A stretch of 64,000 nucleotides of DNA. It comes from JBIOUF01 sp044866695. GTDB lineage: Bacteria; Actinomycetota; Actinomycetes; Propionibacteriales; Nocardioidaceae. Below the pieces are notes generated by a model, which worked only from the letters and a program-made list of their open reading frames with translations, was not told the origin of the DNA and ran no database searches. The stretch covers positions 1 through 64,000 of the forward strand of contig JBIOUF010000048.1 of assembly GCA_044866695.1 (NCBI GenBank). The letters run 5' to 3'. Shown here in pieces: positions 8,964 through 17,867 of this stretch. Within the stretch, counting starts at the first letter, position 1; each line of letters opens with the position of its first letter. The translations under genes were made by a program, and so were the position numbers.

Positions 8964-9290
8964 GTGACCTACGTCATCGCCCAGCCGTGCGTGGACCTCA
9001 AGGACCGCGCGTGCGTCGACGAGTGCCCCGTCGACTGCATCTACGAGGGGCAGCGGATGCTCTACATCCACCCCGACGAGTGCGTCGACTGCGGTGCGTG
9101 CGAGCCGGTCTGCCCGGTGGAGGCGATCTTCTACGAGGACGACACCCCCGAGCAGTGGAAGGACTACTACGCCGCCAACGTCGAGTTCTTCGACGACCTG
9201 GGCTCCCCGGGCGGCGCCGCCAAGATGGGGGTCATCGAGAAGGACCACCCGCTCATCGCCGCGCTGCCCCCGCAGATCACCGAGGAGTGA
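8964..9290 (+). CDS. fdxA: 7Fe ferredoxin (3Fe-4S / 4Fe-4S)
   Basis: Low-potential electron carrier of the seven-iron type. The first cluster region is ACVDECPVDCIYEG, in which the spacing leaves one cluster with three Cys ligands, and the second is CVDCGACEPVCP. The C-terminal extension after residue 60 is typical of FdxA/FdxC. The GTG at 8964 follows ACGAGGAGGAC. Its stop overlaps the earliest possible start of dapC, and the fdxA-dapC pair is conserved in actinobacteria. Confidence 0.93.
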   Translation: MTYVIAQPCVDLKDRACVDECPVDCIYEGQRMLYIHPDECVDCGACEPVCPVEAIFYEDDTPEQWKDYYAANVEFFDDLGSPGGAAKMGVIEKDHPLIAALPPQITEE

Positions 9291-9355
9291 CCGCGCCCGG
9301 CCCGGCCGGTCCGCACGTGCCGCCCGTCCCGCGTCTCGGGAGGGCGGCACGCTCG

Positions 9356-10441
9356 GTGTCCGGACGTCTCCCGGACTTCCCGTGGGACCGGCTGGTGCCG
9401 TACGCCGAGCGGGCCCGGGCCCACCCGGACGGCATCGTGGACCTGTCGGTCGGCACGCCGGTCGACCCCACGCCCGCCGTGGTCCGCGAGGCGCTGTGCG
9501 CGGCAGCCGACTCCCCGGGGTACCCGCTCACGGCCGGCCGTCCCGACACCCGGCAGGCCTGCCTGGACTGGCTGGCCCGCCGCTGCGGGGTGACCGGCCT
9601 CGGCCTGGACGCGGTGCTCCCGGTGGTGGGGTCAAAGGAGCTCATCGCCTCGCTCGCCCTGCACCTCGGGGTCGGCCCCGGCGACCTGGTCGCCTACCCG
9701 GAGCTGGCCTACCCGACCTACCTGGTGGGCGCCGTGCTCGCTGGCGCCCGCACCCTGGCCACCGACTCCCTGCTGGCCCTGGGGCCCGAGCGGGTCGCGC
9801 TGGTGTGGCTGAACTCCCCCTCGAACCCCACCGGCCGGGTCCTGCCTGCCGACCACCTGCGCAAGGTGGTGGACTGGTGCCGCGAACGCGGGACCCTGCT
9901 GGTCTCCGACGAGTGCTATGTCGAGTGCGCCTGGGACGCCACGCCGATGTCGGTGCTGCATCCCGACGTCTGCGGCGGCGACCCGAGCGGGCTGCTCGCC
10001 GTCCACTCGCTGTCCAAGCGCTCGAACCTGGCCGGCTACCGCTGCGCCTTCGTCGCCGGCGACCCGGACCTGGTGGGCGAGCTGCTCGCCGTGCGGAAGA
10101 ACCTCGGGCTGATGATGCCCGGCCCCCAGCAGGCCGCGATGGCCGCCGCACTCGACGACGACGACCACGTGGCCGAGCAGCACGCCAGGTACGCCGCCCG
10201 CCGCCGGCTGCTCCACCGTGCCTTCGAACGCGCCGGCTTCCGCATCGACCACTCCGAGGCATCGCTGTACCTGTGGGCCACCAGCGGCGAACCCTGCTGG
10301 GACACCGTCTCCGGGCTCGCCGAGCTCGGCATCCTGGTGGCCCCCGGCTCGTTCTACGGCCCCGCCGGCGACCGGCACGTACGCGTGGCGTTCACCGCCA
10401 CCGACGAACGCGTCGACGCCGCGGTCGCCCGCCTCGCCTGA
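9356..10441 (+). CDS. dapC: N-succinyldiaminopimelate aminotransferase DapC
   Basis: PLP-dependent class I/II aminotransferase making N-succinyl-LL-DAP in the succinylase branch of lysine and peptidoglycan synthesis. Visible are the Asn-Pro motif NSPSNPTGRV, the cofactor Asp region SDECYVECAWD and the PLP lysine in HSLSKRSNLAGYR (Lys near residue 222). The C-terminal Arg is in RHVRVAF. The GTG at 9356 follows GGGAGGGCGG; a GTG at 9287 would add 23 Pro/Ala-rich residues. It is probably cotranscribed with fdxA. dapD and dapE lie 2 kb downstream. Confidence 0.9.
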   Translation: MSGRLPDFPWDRLVPYAERARAHPDGIVDLSVGTPVDPTPAVVREALCAAADSPGYPLTAGRPDTRQACLDWLARRCGVTGLGLDAVLPVVGSKELIASLALHLGVGPGDLVAYPELAYPTYLVGAVLAGARTLATDSLLALGPERVALVWLNSPSNPTGRVLPADHLRKVVDWCRERGTLLVSDECYVECAWDATPMSVLHPDVCGGDPSGLLAVHSLSKRSNLAGYRCAFVAGDPDLVGELLAVRKNLGLMMPGPQQAAMAAALDDDDHVAEQHARYAARRRLLHRAFERAGFRIDHSEASLYLWATSGEPCWDTVSGLAELGILVAPGSFYGPAGDRHVRVAFTATDERVDAAVARLA

Positions 10442-10456
10442 CTCCCCTCCCCTCAT

Positions 10457-10557
10457 GCGGGTCGACCCGTCAACTCTTGCGGGTCGAGCCGTCAACTCTT
10501 GCGGGTCGAGCCGTCAACTCTGGTGGGTCGACCCGTCAAGTCTGGTGGGTCGAGCCG
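10457..10557 (-). repeat. 22-bp tandem array, family B, left arm
   Basis: Four to five head-to-tail 22-bp units such as GGGTCGAGCCGTCAACTCTT. They are the reverse complement of the units at 10633-10711, so the two blocks form a large imperfect inverted repeat. Located between convergent dapC and the lysozyme-like gene. Confidence 0.85.
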
Positions 10558-10632
10558 GTGGTCGGACCTCGACGCCGACGCGCCGGTCGGAGCGGGGACT
10601 GCCGCGCCGACATCGACCGGCCGATCTCACCC

Positions 10633-10711
10633 TTGACGACTCGGGGCACCAACATTGACGGCTCGGCGTACCAACATTGACGGCTCGACCCACCAACATT
10701 GACGGCTCGAC
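10633..10711 (+). repeat. 22-bp tandem array, family B, right arm
   Basis: Just over three and a half units of 22 bp, with consensus TTGACGGCTCGACCCACCAA plus two bases, opposite in orientation to the left arm. About 75 bp of unrelated sequence separates the arms. Confidence 0.85.
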
Positions 10712-10721
10712 GGGTGGAAGG

Positions 10722-11708
10722 TCAGGGGCCTGCGACGTCGACGTGGACGTGGTCGCGGTGTTCCAGTACGGCGAGGTCGCCGCTGCGCGCGGGTGGGGTG
10801 TAGTCGCGCCAGCCCTGTTCGGAGCGACGGCCGGCCGACCAGATCCGTCCGTCGAAGATGACGTGGCCGACGTGCAGGCGGGCCGCGTGGGCGACCAGGT
10901 AGTGCGCGAGGGCCCAGCCTCGACGACGGTGGTCCGCGGTGACCGGCCGGAAGAAGACGTCCAGCGCCCGGCCGTCGTAGTGGGCCGAGCCGGCGGCGTG
11001 TCCGGTGGTGACGCCGCCGGGCGCGAACCCGCCCATCGGCAGGTCGCCGAACACCGCGGTCACGTCCGCGCGGACCGCCGCCGCGCGCGGCGTGAGGCCC
11101 TCGCCGTCCAGGTCGCCCGCGGACGCGGGGGAGGGCTCGTCCGCGACGCAGCTGAACCGCGCCGCGCTGTAGCCGGTGAGCGCCGAGGCCAGGGCGCGGG
11201 CGCCCTCGGCATGCTCCTCGTAGGCCTCCGGATGGGCGGACCGCTGCACCTCCTGGGCCGCCTCGGTGATCCGCATGCCGCGGTAGCCGTCCACCTCGAC
11301 CAGCTGGTCGTAGAAGGCGTTGGCGGCGTACACCGGGTCGCGGACCTGCTCCGCGGTGCCCCAGCCCTGCGAGGGCCGCTGCTGGAAGAGGCCCAGCGAG
11401 TCCCGGTCACCGTGGTCGAGGTTGCGCAGCTTGGACTCCTGGAACGCCGTGGCCAAGGCGATGGACACCGCCCGCGCGGGCAGGTCCCGGGCCACGCCGA
11501 CGGCGGCGATGGTGGCGGCGTTCTCCGCCTGTTCGGTGGTCAGGGTCGCGGTGACGTCGCCCACGCGCGCCTCGCAGCCGTCGCGGTCGGGCAGCGGGCC
11601 GACGCCGTTCCACACCAGGTACCCGACCAGCACGGCGAGGACCGCGAGCACGACCAGGGCCACTCCCAGCCCGGCGCGCCCCTCCTGGAGGGCGGAGGTC
11701 CTCCGCAC
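10722..11708 (-). CDS. Membrane-anchored lysozyme/transglycosylase-like cell-wall protein
   Basis: 328-aa exported protein with one N-terminal membrane helix (about 13-34). The central domain has ATAFQESKLRN and DSLGLFQQRPSQGWG, the pattern of lysozyme-like transglycosylases with Glu of QES as probable catalyst. The C-terminal domain (AGSAHYDGRALDVFF and HRDHVHVDV) resembles a D-Ala-D-Ala carboxypeptidase-type metal-binding fold. It probably acts on peptidoglycan outside the membrane. Such proteins are sometimes mislabelled heavy-metal transporters. Its start is 3 nt downstream of the dapD stop on the same strand, so an operon is likely. Confidence 0.75.
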   Translation of the reverse strand: MRRTSALQEGRAGLGVALVVLAVLAVLVGYLVWNGVGPLPDRDGCEARVGDVTATLTTEQAENAATIAAVGVARDLPARAVSIALATAFQESKLRNLDHGDRDSLGLFQQRPSQGWGTAEQVRDPVYAANAFYDQLVEVDGYRGMRITEAAQEVQRSAHPEAYEEHAEGARALASALTGYSAARFSCVADEPSPASAGDLDGEGLTPRAAAVRADVTAVFGDLPMGGFAPGGVTTGHAAGSAHYDGRALDVFFRPVTADHRRRGWALAHYLVAHAARLHVGHVIFDGRIWSAGRRSEQGWRDYTPPARSGDLAVLEHRDHVHVDVAGP

Positions 11709-11710
11709 GG

Positions 11711-12697
11711 TCAGTTCGCGTGCAGGGCGGCGTTCAGCTCGACCCCGCGACGCGGGCGCTGCACCGCCTCCATGACACCGGTGACCGAGTTGCGCCGGAA
11801 CAGCAGCCCGTCGGCGCCCGACAGCGTGGCGGCCTTGACCACCGTGGCCGTGCCGTCGGCGCCCCGGACGGTGAGCTTCGTGCCCGCGGTGACGTAGCAG
11901 CCGGCCTCGACCACGCAGTCGTCGCCCAGCGAGATGCCGATGCCGGCGTTGGCGCCGATCAGGCAGCGCTCGCCGACCGAGATCACCTCCGTGCCGCCAC
12001 CGGAGAGCGTGCCCATGATCGACGCGCCGCCGCCGACGTCGGAGCCGGCGCCGACGACCACGCCGGCGCTGATCCGGCCCTCGACCATGGAGCTGCCCAG
12101 AGTGCCGGCGTCGTAGTTGACGAACCCCTCATGCATGACGGTGGTGCCCGGCGCCAGGTGGGCCCCGAGCCGGACCCGGTCGGCGTCGGCGATGCGTACG
12201 CCGGAGGGCACGACGTAGTCGGTCATCCGGGGGAACTTGTCCACGCCGTACACCGCCACGGCCCCGTACGCCGCCAGCAGCCTGGCCCGGGCGCGCTCGA
12301 ACCCCCCGACCGCGCAGGGGCCGGCTGACGTCCAGACCACGTTGGTGAGCAGCCCGAACACACCGGTGAGGTCCACCGAGCGCGGCCGCACCAGGCGGTG
12401 GCTGAGCAGGTGCAGCCGCAGCCACACGTCGTGGGCGTCGACCGGCGCGGTCTGCAGGTCCGAGACGACGGTGCGCACCACGACCCGCCGAACCCCGCGG
12501 ACGGCGTCGGTGCCCTCCAGCGCATGCAGGTCCTCCGGGGCGTCGGCCGGGGCGGCGGAGGCGTCGGCGAGGTGCGGCTGCGGGTACCAGGTGTCGAGCA
12601 CCTCGCCCCCGTGACCGGCCTCGGAGGTGCCGGACAACGTGGCCAGGCCGAACGCCCAGGCGCTGCGCGGCGCGGGGAAGTCGGTCACGGTGGTCAC
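11711..12697 (-). CDS. dapD: Tetrahydrodipicolinate N-succinyltransferase DapD
   Basis: Uses succinyl-CoA to acylate tetrahydrodipicolinate, the step before DapC. The C-terminal half is a left-handed beta-helix of hexapeptide repeats (GTTVMHEGFVNYDAGTLG through GDDCVVEAGCYVTAG). The N-terminal domain and 328-aa length match the actinobacterial DapD type. Start options are GTG 12697 or 12688 (VTTVTDFP or VTDFP); neither has a strong ribosome-binding site. It is divergent from dapE with about 50 bp between starts, so the two promoters overlap. Confidence 0.93.
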   Translation of the reverse strand: MTTVTDFPAPRSAWAFGLATLSGTSEAGHGGEVLDTWYPQPHLADASAAPADAPEDLHALEGTDAVRGVRRVVVRTVVSDLQTAPVDAHDVWLRLHLLSHRLVRPRSVDLTGVFGLLTNVVWTSAGPCAVGGFERARARLLAAYGAVAVYGVDKFPRMTDYVVPSGVRIADADRVRLGAHLAPGTTVMHEGFVNYDAGTLGSSMVEGRISAGVVVGAGSDVGGGASIMGTLSGGGTEVISVGERCLIGANAGIGISLGDDCVVEAGCYVTAGTKLTVRGADGTATVVKAATLSGADGLLFRRNSVTGVMEAVQRPRRGVELNAALHAN

Positions 12698-12746
12698 GGT
12701 AGCCGAGCGGCGGTCACCGGTCCGGCGCGCTGGTTGGATGGGGCCC

Positions 12747-13823
12747 ATGGCAGCGACCGGCGCCCTCGCGCTCGACCTCGACCTGGACCCGGCGACGCTC
12801 ACCGAGCGGCTGGTCGACATCGAGTCGGTCAGCGGCGCCGAGGAGCGCATCGCCGACGCGGTCGAGTCCGCGCTGACCGCGCTGCCGCACCTGCGGGTCG
12901 TCCGGCACGGGAACACCGTCGTGGCGCGCACGGACCTCGGCCGCGAGGACCGCGTCGTTGTCGCCGGCCACCTCGACACCGTCCCGGTGCACGACAACCT
13001 GCCGGCGCGGCGCGACGAGCACGCGGTCCACGGCCTGGGCAGCTGCGACATGAAGGGCGGGGTCGCCGTGGCGCTGCACCTGGCCCGCGCGGTGCCCGAC
13101 GGCGTCCGCGACGTCACCTACGTCTTCTACGACTGCGAGGAGGTCGAGGCCGAGCGCAACGGGCTGGGCCGGCTGGCGGCGCAGCGGCCGGACCTGCTGG
13201 TCGCCGACTTCGCGATCCTGATGGAGCCGTCCGACGGCGTGGTGGAGGCGGGCTGCCAGGGCACGCTGCGGGTCGACGTGACCACCCGGGGCGTGCGGGC
13301 CCACTCCGCCCGGTCGTGGACCGGCCGCAACGCCGTCCACGAGGCCGCCCCGGTGCTGCAGCGGCTGGCCGACTACCGGCCTCGGCGGCCGGTCCTCGAC
13401 GGGCTGGAGTACCGCGAGGGCCTCAACGCCGTCGGGATCACCGGTGGCGTGGCCGGCAACGTGCTCCCGGACCGGTGCACCGTGTCGGTCAACCATCGCT
13501 TCGCGCCCGACCGCACCGAGGCCCAGGCCCTGGAGTTCGTCCGGTCCTACTTCGACGGGTTCGAGGTCACCCTGCGCGACAGCGCGCCGGGGGCGCTGCC
13601 CGGCCTCTCGGTGCCGGCCGCGGCCGCCTTCGTCGAGGCGGTGGGCGGGTCGGTGAACCCGAAGTTCGGGTGGACCGACGTCGCCCGGTTCAGCGCGGTC
13701 GGCGTACCGGCGGTGAACTTCGGCCCTGGTGACCCGCACCTGGCGCACACGCAGGACGAGCGCGTGCCGGTGGCCCAGATCGAGTCGGTGGCCGCGCGGT
13801 TGCGGTCCTGGCTGTCCCGGTGA
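12747..13823 (+). CDS. dapE: Succinyl-diaminopimelate desuccinylase DapE
   Basis: M20 zinc peptidase that removes succinate to give LL-DAP. Metal-binding motifs are GHLDTVPVHD near residue 73, GSCDMKGG near 93, DCEEVEAE near 128 (catalytic Glu) and the late His in GDPHLAHTQDE. A dimerisation domain lies in the middle. It has 358 aa. The ATG at 12747 follows TTGGAT at 7 nt, suggesting a leaderless message; ATG 12738 is an alternative. Confidence 0.93.
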   Translation: MAATGALALDLDLDPATLTERLVDIESVSGAEERIADAVESALTALPHLRVVRHGNTVVARTDLGREDRVVVAGHLDTVPVHDNLPARRDEHAVHGLGSCDMKGGVAVALHLARAVPDGVRDVTYVFYDCEEVEAERNGLGRLAAQRPDLLVADFAILMEPSDGVVEAGCQGTLRVDVTTRGVRAHSARSWTGRNAVHEAAPVLQRLADYRPRRPVLDGLEYREGLNAVGITGGVAGNVLPDRCTVSVNHRFAPDRTEAQALEFVRSYFDGFEVTLRDSAPGALPGLSVPAAAAFVEAVGGSVNPKFGWTDVARFSAVGVPAVNFGPGDPHLAHTQDERVPVAQIESVAARLRSWLSR

Positions 13824-13872
13824 CGTCGGGGCCCGCGGTTCCTGTCGGAGCCCCGTGGCAGCATCGAGGACC

Positions 13873-14211
13873 ATGACCTGGTTCTTCGCCGTGCTCATCG
13901 TGGTGTTGCTCGGCGCCGTGGCCGTGGTGGCCGCCGGCTCGGGCGCGTCGCTGGCCGAGGTGTACGACGACCGTCCGGACGCGCGGGTGCAGGCCGACGG
14001 CCCGCTGCGCGGCGAGGACCTGCGCCAGGTGAGGTTCACCACCGCCTTCCGGGGCTACCGCATGTCGGAGGTGGACAGCCTGCTGGACCGGCTGGCCGCC
14101 GAGCTGGAGCTGCGCGACCGGGGCTCGCCCGGTGACGCCGGCGACGCCGGCGACGCTCACCCCGGCGGGGCCCAGGCCCGAGCCGGTCCCGACGAGGCTG
14201 GTCCCAGATGA
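13873..14211 (+). CDS. Small membrane protein with DivIVA-type motif
   Basis: 112-aa protein. An N-terminal membrane helix (residues 3-25) is followed by RQVRFTTAFRGYRMSEVDSLLDRL, the DivIVA-domain signature seen in small actinobacterial proteins; the tail is Gly/Ala/Asp-rich. It probably localises at or near the membrane during growth or division, but this is inferred. Its stop overlaps the start of the next gene (ATGAGG), so it is cotranslated with it. The place next to tag and DUF3117 matches other actinobacteria. Confidence 0.8.
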   Translation: MTWFFAVLIVVLLGAVAVVAAGSGASLAEVYDDRPDARVQADGPLRGEDLRQVRFTTAFRGYRMSEVDSLLDRLAAELELRDRGSPGDAGDAGDAHPGGAQARAGPDEAGPR

Positions 14212-14687
14212 GGGCCGAGCTCCGACGCGAGCTCGAGGTCGGCGTGCCGGCCACCACGTTGTGGGAGCTGGTCACGGACTGGCCCCGGCAGCGCGAGTGG
14301 GTGCCCGGCACGCGGGTCGAGCCGGTCGCCGGCCCGACCGGTGCAGTCGGCGAACGCCTGCGGGCCTGGACCGGGGTGGGCCCACCGTCGGTCCGGCTGG
14401 GGTTCTGGGACCCGATGACGGTCACTGGCTGGTGTCCTCCCGTCGGCCCGGACGGCGACGGCTGGTGCGAGGTCCTGCACACCGGTCGAGTGGTGAGGGG
14501 GGTCGGCCAGGTCGCCGTCCAGCCCGCGGGGCGTGAGCGCAGCCGGGTGGTCTGGTTCGAGGGGCTCGACCTGCCGGCCGGTCTGCTCGGCAGGGTCGTC
14601 TGGTGGCTGCTTCGGCCCGTGGTGGCGCGTGGCGTCGACCTCGGGCTGCGCCGGCTGCGCGTGCTGGCCGAGGCGGAGCATGGCTGA
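14208..14687 (+). CDS. SRPBCC (START-like) family protein
   Basis: 159-aa helix-grip-fold protein. The start RRELEVGVPATTLWELVTDWPRQREWVPGTRVEPV is typical of polyketide-cyclase-like lipid-binding proteins, and the C-terminal long helix (LLRPVVARGVDLGLRRLRVLAE) closes the pocket. The ligand is unknown. It overlaps the gene before by 4 nt and tag after by 8 nt, so all three probably form one operon. Confidence 0.8.
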   Translation: MRAELRRELEVGVPATTLWELVTDWPRQREWVPGTRVEPVAGPTGAVGERLRAWTGVGPPSVRLGFWDPMTVTGWCPPVGPDGDGWCEVLHTGRVVRGVGQVAVQPAGRERSRVVWFEGLDLPAGLLGRVVWWLLRPVVARGVDLGLRRLRVLAEAEHG

Positions 14688-15294
14688 CCCGGAGGCCCAG
14701 GTGCGGTGCGGGTGGGCGACCTCGGCCCCGGAGTACCTCGCCTACCACGACGCCGAGTGGGGCCGCCCCGTGGTCGGCGACGCGGCCCTCTACGAGCGGC
14801 TCACCCTGGAGGCGTTCCAGGCGGGGCTCTCGTGGATCACGATCCTGCGCAAGCGCGAGGCGTTCCGCCGGGCGTTCGGCGGGTTCGACCCCGGCGTCGT
14901 GGCGTCGTACGGCGAGCAGGACGTGGCCCGGCTGCTCGGCGATGCCGGCATCGTCCGCAACCGCGCCAAGATCCTGGCCGCGGTGACCAACGCCCGCGCG
15001 GTGCTCGACCTGCCCGGGGGGATGACCGGGGGCACGACCGGGGGGCTGACCGGCCTGCTGTGGAGCTTCGCGCCAGCAGACCCGCCGGCGCCGGCCACCC
15101 CGGCCGACGTTCCGGCCACCACGCCGGAGTCGGTGGCGATGAGCCGCGCGCTCAAGTCGCGAGGCTTCCGCTTCGTCGGCCCCACGACCGCGTACGCGCT
15201 CATGCAGGCCACCGGGATGGTCAACGACCACCTGGCCGGCTGCCGGGTCCGCGAGGAGGTGGCCCGGCTTCCCCGGCCACGCGTCCGAGGCTGA
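14680..15294 (+). CDS. tag: DNA-3-methyladenine glycosylase I
   Basis: Removes 3-methyladenine from alkylated DNA. The N-terminal RCGWAT and EYLAYHDAEWG, LTLEAFQAGLSWITILRKREAFRRAF and the C-terminal FRFVGPTTAYALMQATGMVNDH are family hallmarks, as are the zinc-binding Cys/His at both ends (Cys in RCGW, His in NDHL). It has 204 aa. The ATG lies inside the SRPBCC reading frame (ATGGCTGA overlap). A loop around residues 110-150 has a Gly/Thr-rich then Pro/Ala-rich insertion. Confidence 0.93.
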   Translation: MADPEAQVRCGWATSAPEYLAYHDAEWGRPVVGDAALYERLTLEAFQAGLSWITILRKREAFRRAFGGFDPGVVASYGEQDVARLLGDAGIVRNRAKILAAVTNARAVLDLPGGMTGGTTGGLTGLLWSFAPADPPAPATPADVPATTPESVAMSRALKSRGFRFVGPTTAYALMQATGMVNDHLAGCRVREEVARLPRPRVRG

Positions 15295-15318
15295 GCCGAC
15301 GACGGTGGGGGGATGGGC

Positions 15319-15324
15319 GATAAT
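15319..15324 (+). promoter_or_regulatory. Possible -10 box (GATAAT) upstream of the DUF3117 gene
   Basis: GATAAT in otherwise GC-rich sequence, about 110 nt before the ATG at 15436, would give a 5' leader of about 105 nt. No clear -35 box is visible. Confidence 0.3.
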
Positions 15325-15435
15325 GGTCAGCACACCTGCGCTATGTGGGATCCCGGACCGCCGCGAGGCATCGGGACCCGACGCGGACGGCGCTCGGCTG
15401 AACACAGGAAGCTGGACACAGGAAGAGGTACGCGC

Positions 15436-15603
15436 ATGGCGGCCATGAAGCCGCGGACGGGCGACGGCCCGCTCGAGGTCACCAAGGAGGGGCGCGGCAT
15501 CGTGATGCGCGTCCCGCTCGAGGGCGGGGGTCGGTTGGTGGTCGAGCTCAACGCCGAGGAGGCGGGCGCGCTCGGCGCGGCCTTGGACGAGGTCGTCGGC
15601 TAG
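15436..15603 (+). CDS. DUF3117 small conserved protein
   Basis: 55-aa protein with the family core AAMKPRTGDGPLEVTKEGRGIVMRVP and LVVELNAEEAGALGAAL. It is highly conserved across actinobacteria and found beside tag (Rv1211 in M. tuberculosis, recalled). Function is unknown. The ATG is preceded by GGAAGAGG. The family length is about 55 aa, so this copy is complete. Confidence 0.92.
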   Translation: MAAMKPRTGDGPLEVTKEGRGIVMRVPLEGGGRLVVELNAEEAGALGAALDEVVG

Positions 15604-15741
15604 CGACCCCCCTCGACACCCGACCCCGGCCGCTCGACCGAGCCGGCCGGGGTCTCGTCGTGGTGACGAGGGTGGCGCCTGTTGCCAGATAGTAGGGTCA
15701 GGCGTCGGATGCGCAGCAGGAATGGGGAGAGAGGCGGTCCG

Positions 15742-17316
15742 TTGGCCCGGTCCGGTCAGGTGTCACCGCCCGAGGTCGCCGTCCGCGACGGCGCGCCCTC
15801 CGCGGTCCTGGGAGCGGACGTGGTCGCCATCCCGGTGCTCCAGGACGACCAGGGACTGCTGCTGGGCCCAGGAGCCGAGGAGCTGTTCGAGGAGCTGGGT
15901 GCCGACGCGTTCACGCTCCTGGAGCACCAGGAGGCCACCGGGGCCGCCGGTGAGGCGGTCGCCCTGCCGGTCCTGGACCGGGCCGGGCTGACCAACCCGG
16001 ACCTCCGCACGGTCCTGCTGGTCGGAGCCGGCCGCGGCACCCCCCAGGACCTGCGCCGCGCGGGCGCGGTCGTCGCCCGGCGTACCAAGGGAAGGGCCGT
16101 GGTGGCCACCTCGCTGGCCTCGGTCGCCGACGACGACGGCCTGACCGCCCTCGTGGAAGGCCTGGTGCTCGGGTCGTTCGGCTTCCACCGGCGCTCGACC
16201 GAGCCGGACAGCCCGCCGGTGCGCCAGGTCGTGCTCGCGGGTCTGCCGGACCCCGCCGACCGGGGGCCGGCGCTGCGCCGCGCCATGGCGGTCGCCGGGG
16301 CCGCCTGGATGTCGCGCACGCTGGCGCTGGTGCCGTCCAACGAGAAGAACCCCGAGTGGATGGTCGACCGGGCCCGCGAGGTGGCCGCCGCCAACCGGCT
16401 GCAGCTGGAGGTCTGGGACGAGCGTCGGCTCGCCGCGGACGGTTTCGGCGGCATCACCGGGGTCGGCCAGGCGTCGGTCAGCCCGCCGCGGCTGGTGCAG
16501 CTGGACTACACGCCGAGCCGAGGTGGGCGCCGGGCGCCGCGCGTCGTGCTGGTGGGCAAGGGCATCACCTTCGACACCGGGGGGCTGTCGATCAAGCCCG
16601 CGGACAACATGATGACGATGAAGCGTGACATGACCGGGGCCGGCACCGTCCTGGCGGTGATGGGGGCGCTCGCGGAGGTGGACTGCCGGGTCCGCGTGAC
16701 CGGACTGCTCCCGCTCGCGGAGAACTCCATCAGCGGGTCGTCCATGCGCCCCGGTGACGTGCTTCGCCAGTACGGCGGGCGGACGACGGAGGTCACCAAC
16801 ACCGACGCCGAGGGCCGCCTGGTCCTGGCCGACGCGCTCGCGTACGCCGCCGACCGGCTCCGCCCGCGGGCACTGGTCGACGTCGCGACCCTCACCGGCG
16901 CGGTGAAGGTCGCGCTGGGCCAGCGCACCGGAGCGCTGTTCGCCACCGACGACGCGCTGGCCGGCCTGCTGCTGGCCGCGGGAGAGGCGGCCGGCGAACG
17001 GTTCTGGCGGCTGCCACTGGTCGAGGACTACGAGGCCCTGCTGGAGTCCGGGGTCGCGGACGCGGTGAACGCTCCCTCGGGACCCGGCGGTGTGATGGCC
17101 GGACTGTTCCTGAGGCACTTCACCGCCGGGATCCCCTGGGCGCACCTCGACATCGCCTCGGTCGGGGACTCGCCGAGCGACTCCTTCGAGTGGACCCAGG
17201 GGGCCACCGGGTTCGGCGCTCGTGCGCTGCTGCGCTGGCTCGGCGGCCCGGACCCGCTGGCCGGGGTCGGAGACGGCACGGGCGGCCGGGCGCGCCGCGG
17301 GCGAAGCCGGCGATGA
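15742..17316 (+). CDS. pepA: Leucyl aminopeptidase (M17)
   Basis: Dinuclear-metal cytosolic aminopeptidase releasing N-terminal residues. Metal- and substrate-binding segments are GKGITFDTGGLSIKP and MMTMKRDMTGAG, and the family signature NTDAEGRLVLADAL is intact. The N-terminal domain is present. The TTG at 15742 is chosen because GGGGAGAGAGG lies just upstream; an in-frame ATG at 15709 would add 11 residues. About 524 aa. It overlaps the next gene by 4 nt (ATGA). Confidence 0.9.
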   Translation: MARSGQVSPPEVAVRDGAPSAVLGADVVAIPVLQDDQGLLLGPGAEELFEELGADAFTLLEHQEATGAAGEAVALPVLDRAGLTNPDLRTVLLVGAGRGTPQDLRRAGAVVARRTKGRAVVATSLASVADDDGLTALVEGLVLGSFGFHRRSTEPDSPPVRQVVLAGLPDPADRGPALRRAMAVAGAAWMSRTLALVPSNEKNPEWMVDRAREVAAANRLQLEVWDERRLAADGFGGITGVGQASVSPPRLVQLDYTPSRGGRRAPRVVLVGKGITFDTGGLSIKPADNMMTMKRDMTGAGTVLAVMGALAEVDCRVRVTGLLPLAENSISGSSMRPGDVLRQYGGRTTEVTNTDAEGRLVLADALAYAADRLRPRALVDVATLTGAVKVALGQRTGALFATDDALAGLLLAAGEAAGERFWRLPLVEDYEALLESGVADAVNAPSGPGGVMAGLFLRHFTAGIPWAHLDIASVGDSPSDSFEWTQGATGFGARALLRWLGGPDPLAGVGDGTGGRARRGRSRR

Positions 17317-17657
17317 GGGGGCTGACCGTGCGGTGGTCGCTGGCCCAGGCTCCAGAAGGCGTGGAGCGGGCGCTCGCCGACTACGTCGAGTCCAGCTCGT
17401 ACGACCGGTTCTCCCAGATGCCGGACCTGCGGTTCAAGACCTGGCGGATGCGACCGGGGGAGTGGTTCGAGGGCTGCTACGTCTTTTCGTCGGTCCAGGC
17501 TCGCGAGGCGTTCCAGGACCAGTTCACCGGCTCGGCCGCGGAGTCACCGGGCTCGCAGATCATCGGATCGGCTCCCGTGCTCATCGAGCCGTGCGCGGTG
17601 GTGGCGGTCGCAGAGGGCGGCGCCGGTTTCCTCGCCGCCCCCGGCTATGGCGAGTGA
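17313..17657 (+). CDS. Conserved small protein, probable ferredoxin-like alpha/beta barrel
   Basis: 114-aa protein not firmly recognised. The pattern of VRWSLAQAPEGVERALADYV, FKTWRMRPGEWFEGCYVF and AREAFQDQF resembles YdhR/ABM-like dimeric alpha/beta-barrel proteins that handle small aromatic substrates or stress products. It is translationally coupled to the aminopeptidase gene by ATGA. A GTG at 17328 is an alternative start. No catalytic residues can be assigned. Confidence 0.72.
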   Translation: MRGLTVRWSLAQAPEGVERALADYVESSSYDRFSQMPDLRFKTWRMRPGEWFEGCYVFSSVQAREAFQDQFTGSAAESPGSQIIGSAPVLIEPCAVVAVAEGGAGFLAAPGYGE

Positions 17658-17779
17658 CCGAACCTACCCCGAGCGCACCGAGCGGATGCGGCGCGACCGC
17701 TGGGGGCACCGGCGGGACCACCACCTGCATCGACTTGCCCAGCCGACCAGTATCGCCGACCGAGAGCCTGCCGTTCGCC

Positions 17780-17854
17780 GGCTCGACCCACCAGCATTGA
17801 CGGCTCGACCCACCAGCATTGACGGCTCGACCCACCAGCATTGACGGCTCGACC
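17780..17854 (+). repeat. 22-bp tandem array, family B
   Basis: Three nearly identical 22-bp units (GGCTCGACCCACCAGCATTG plus two bases) with a partial fourth, between convergent genes ending at 17657 and 17868. The 120 bp before it show no coding sequence. Confidence 0.88.
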
Positions 17855-17867
17855 GGGTGGGGTCAGG

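Noticed and set aside
10457..17854. 22-bp tandem arrays considered as CRISPR repeats
   Set aside because: Units are directly adjacent with no unique spacers, and no cas genes are present.
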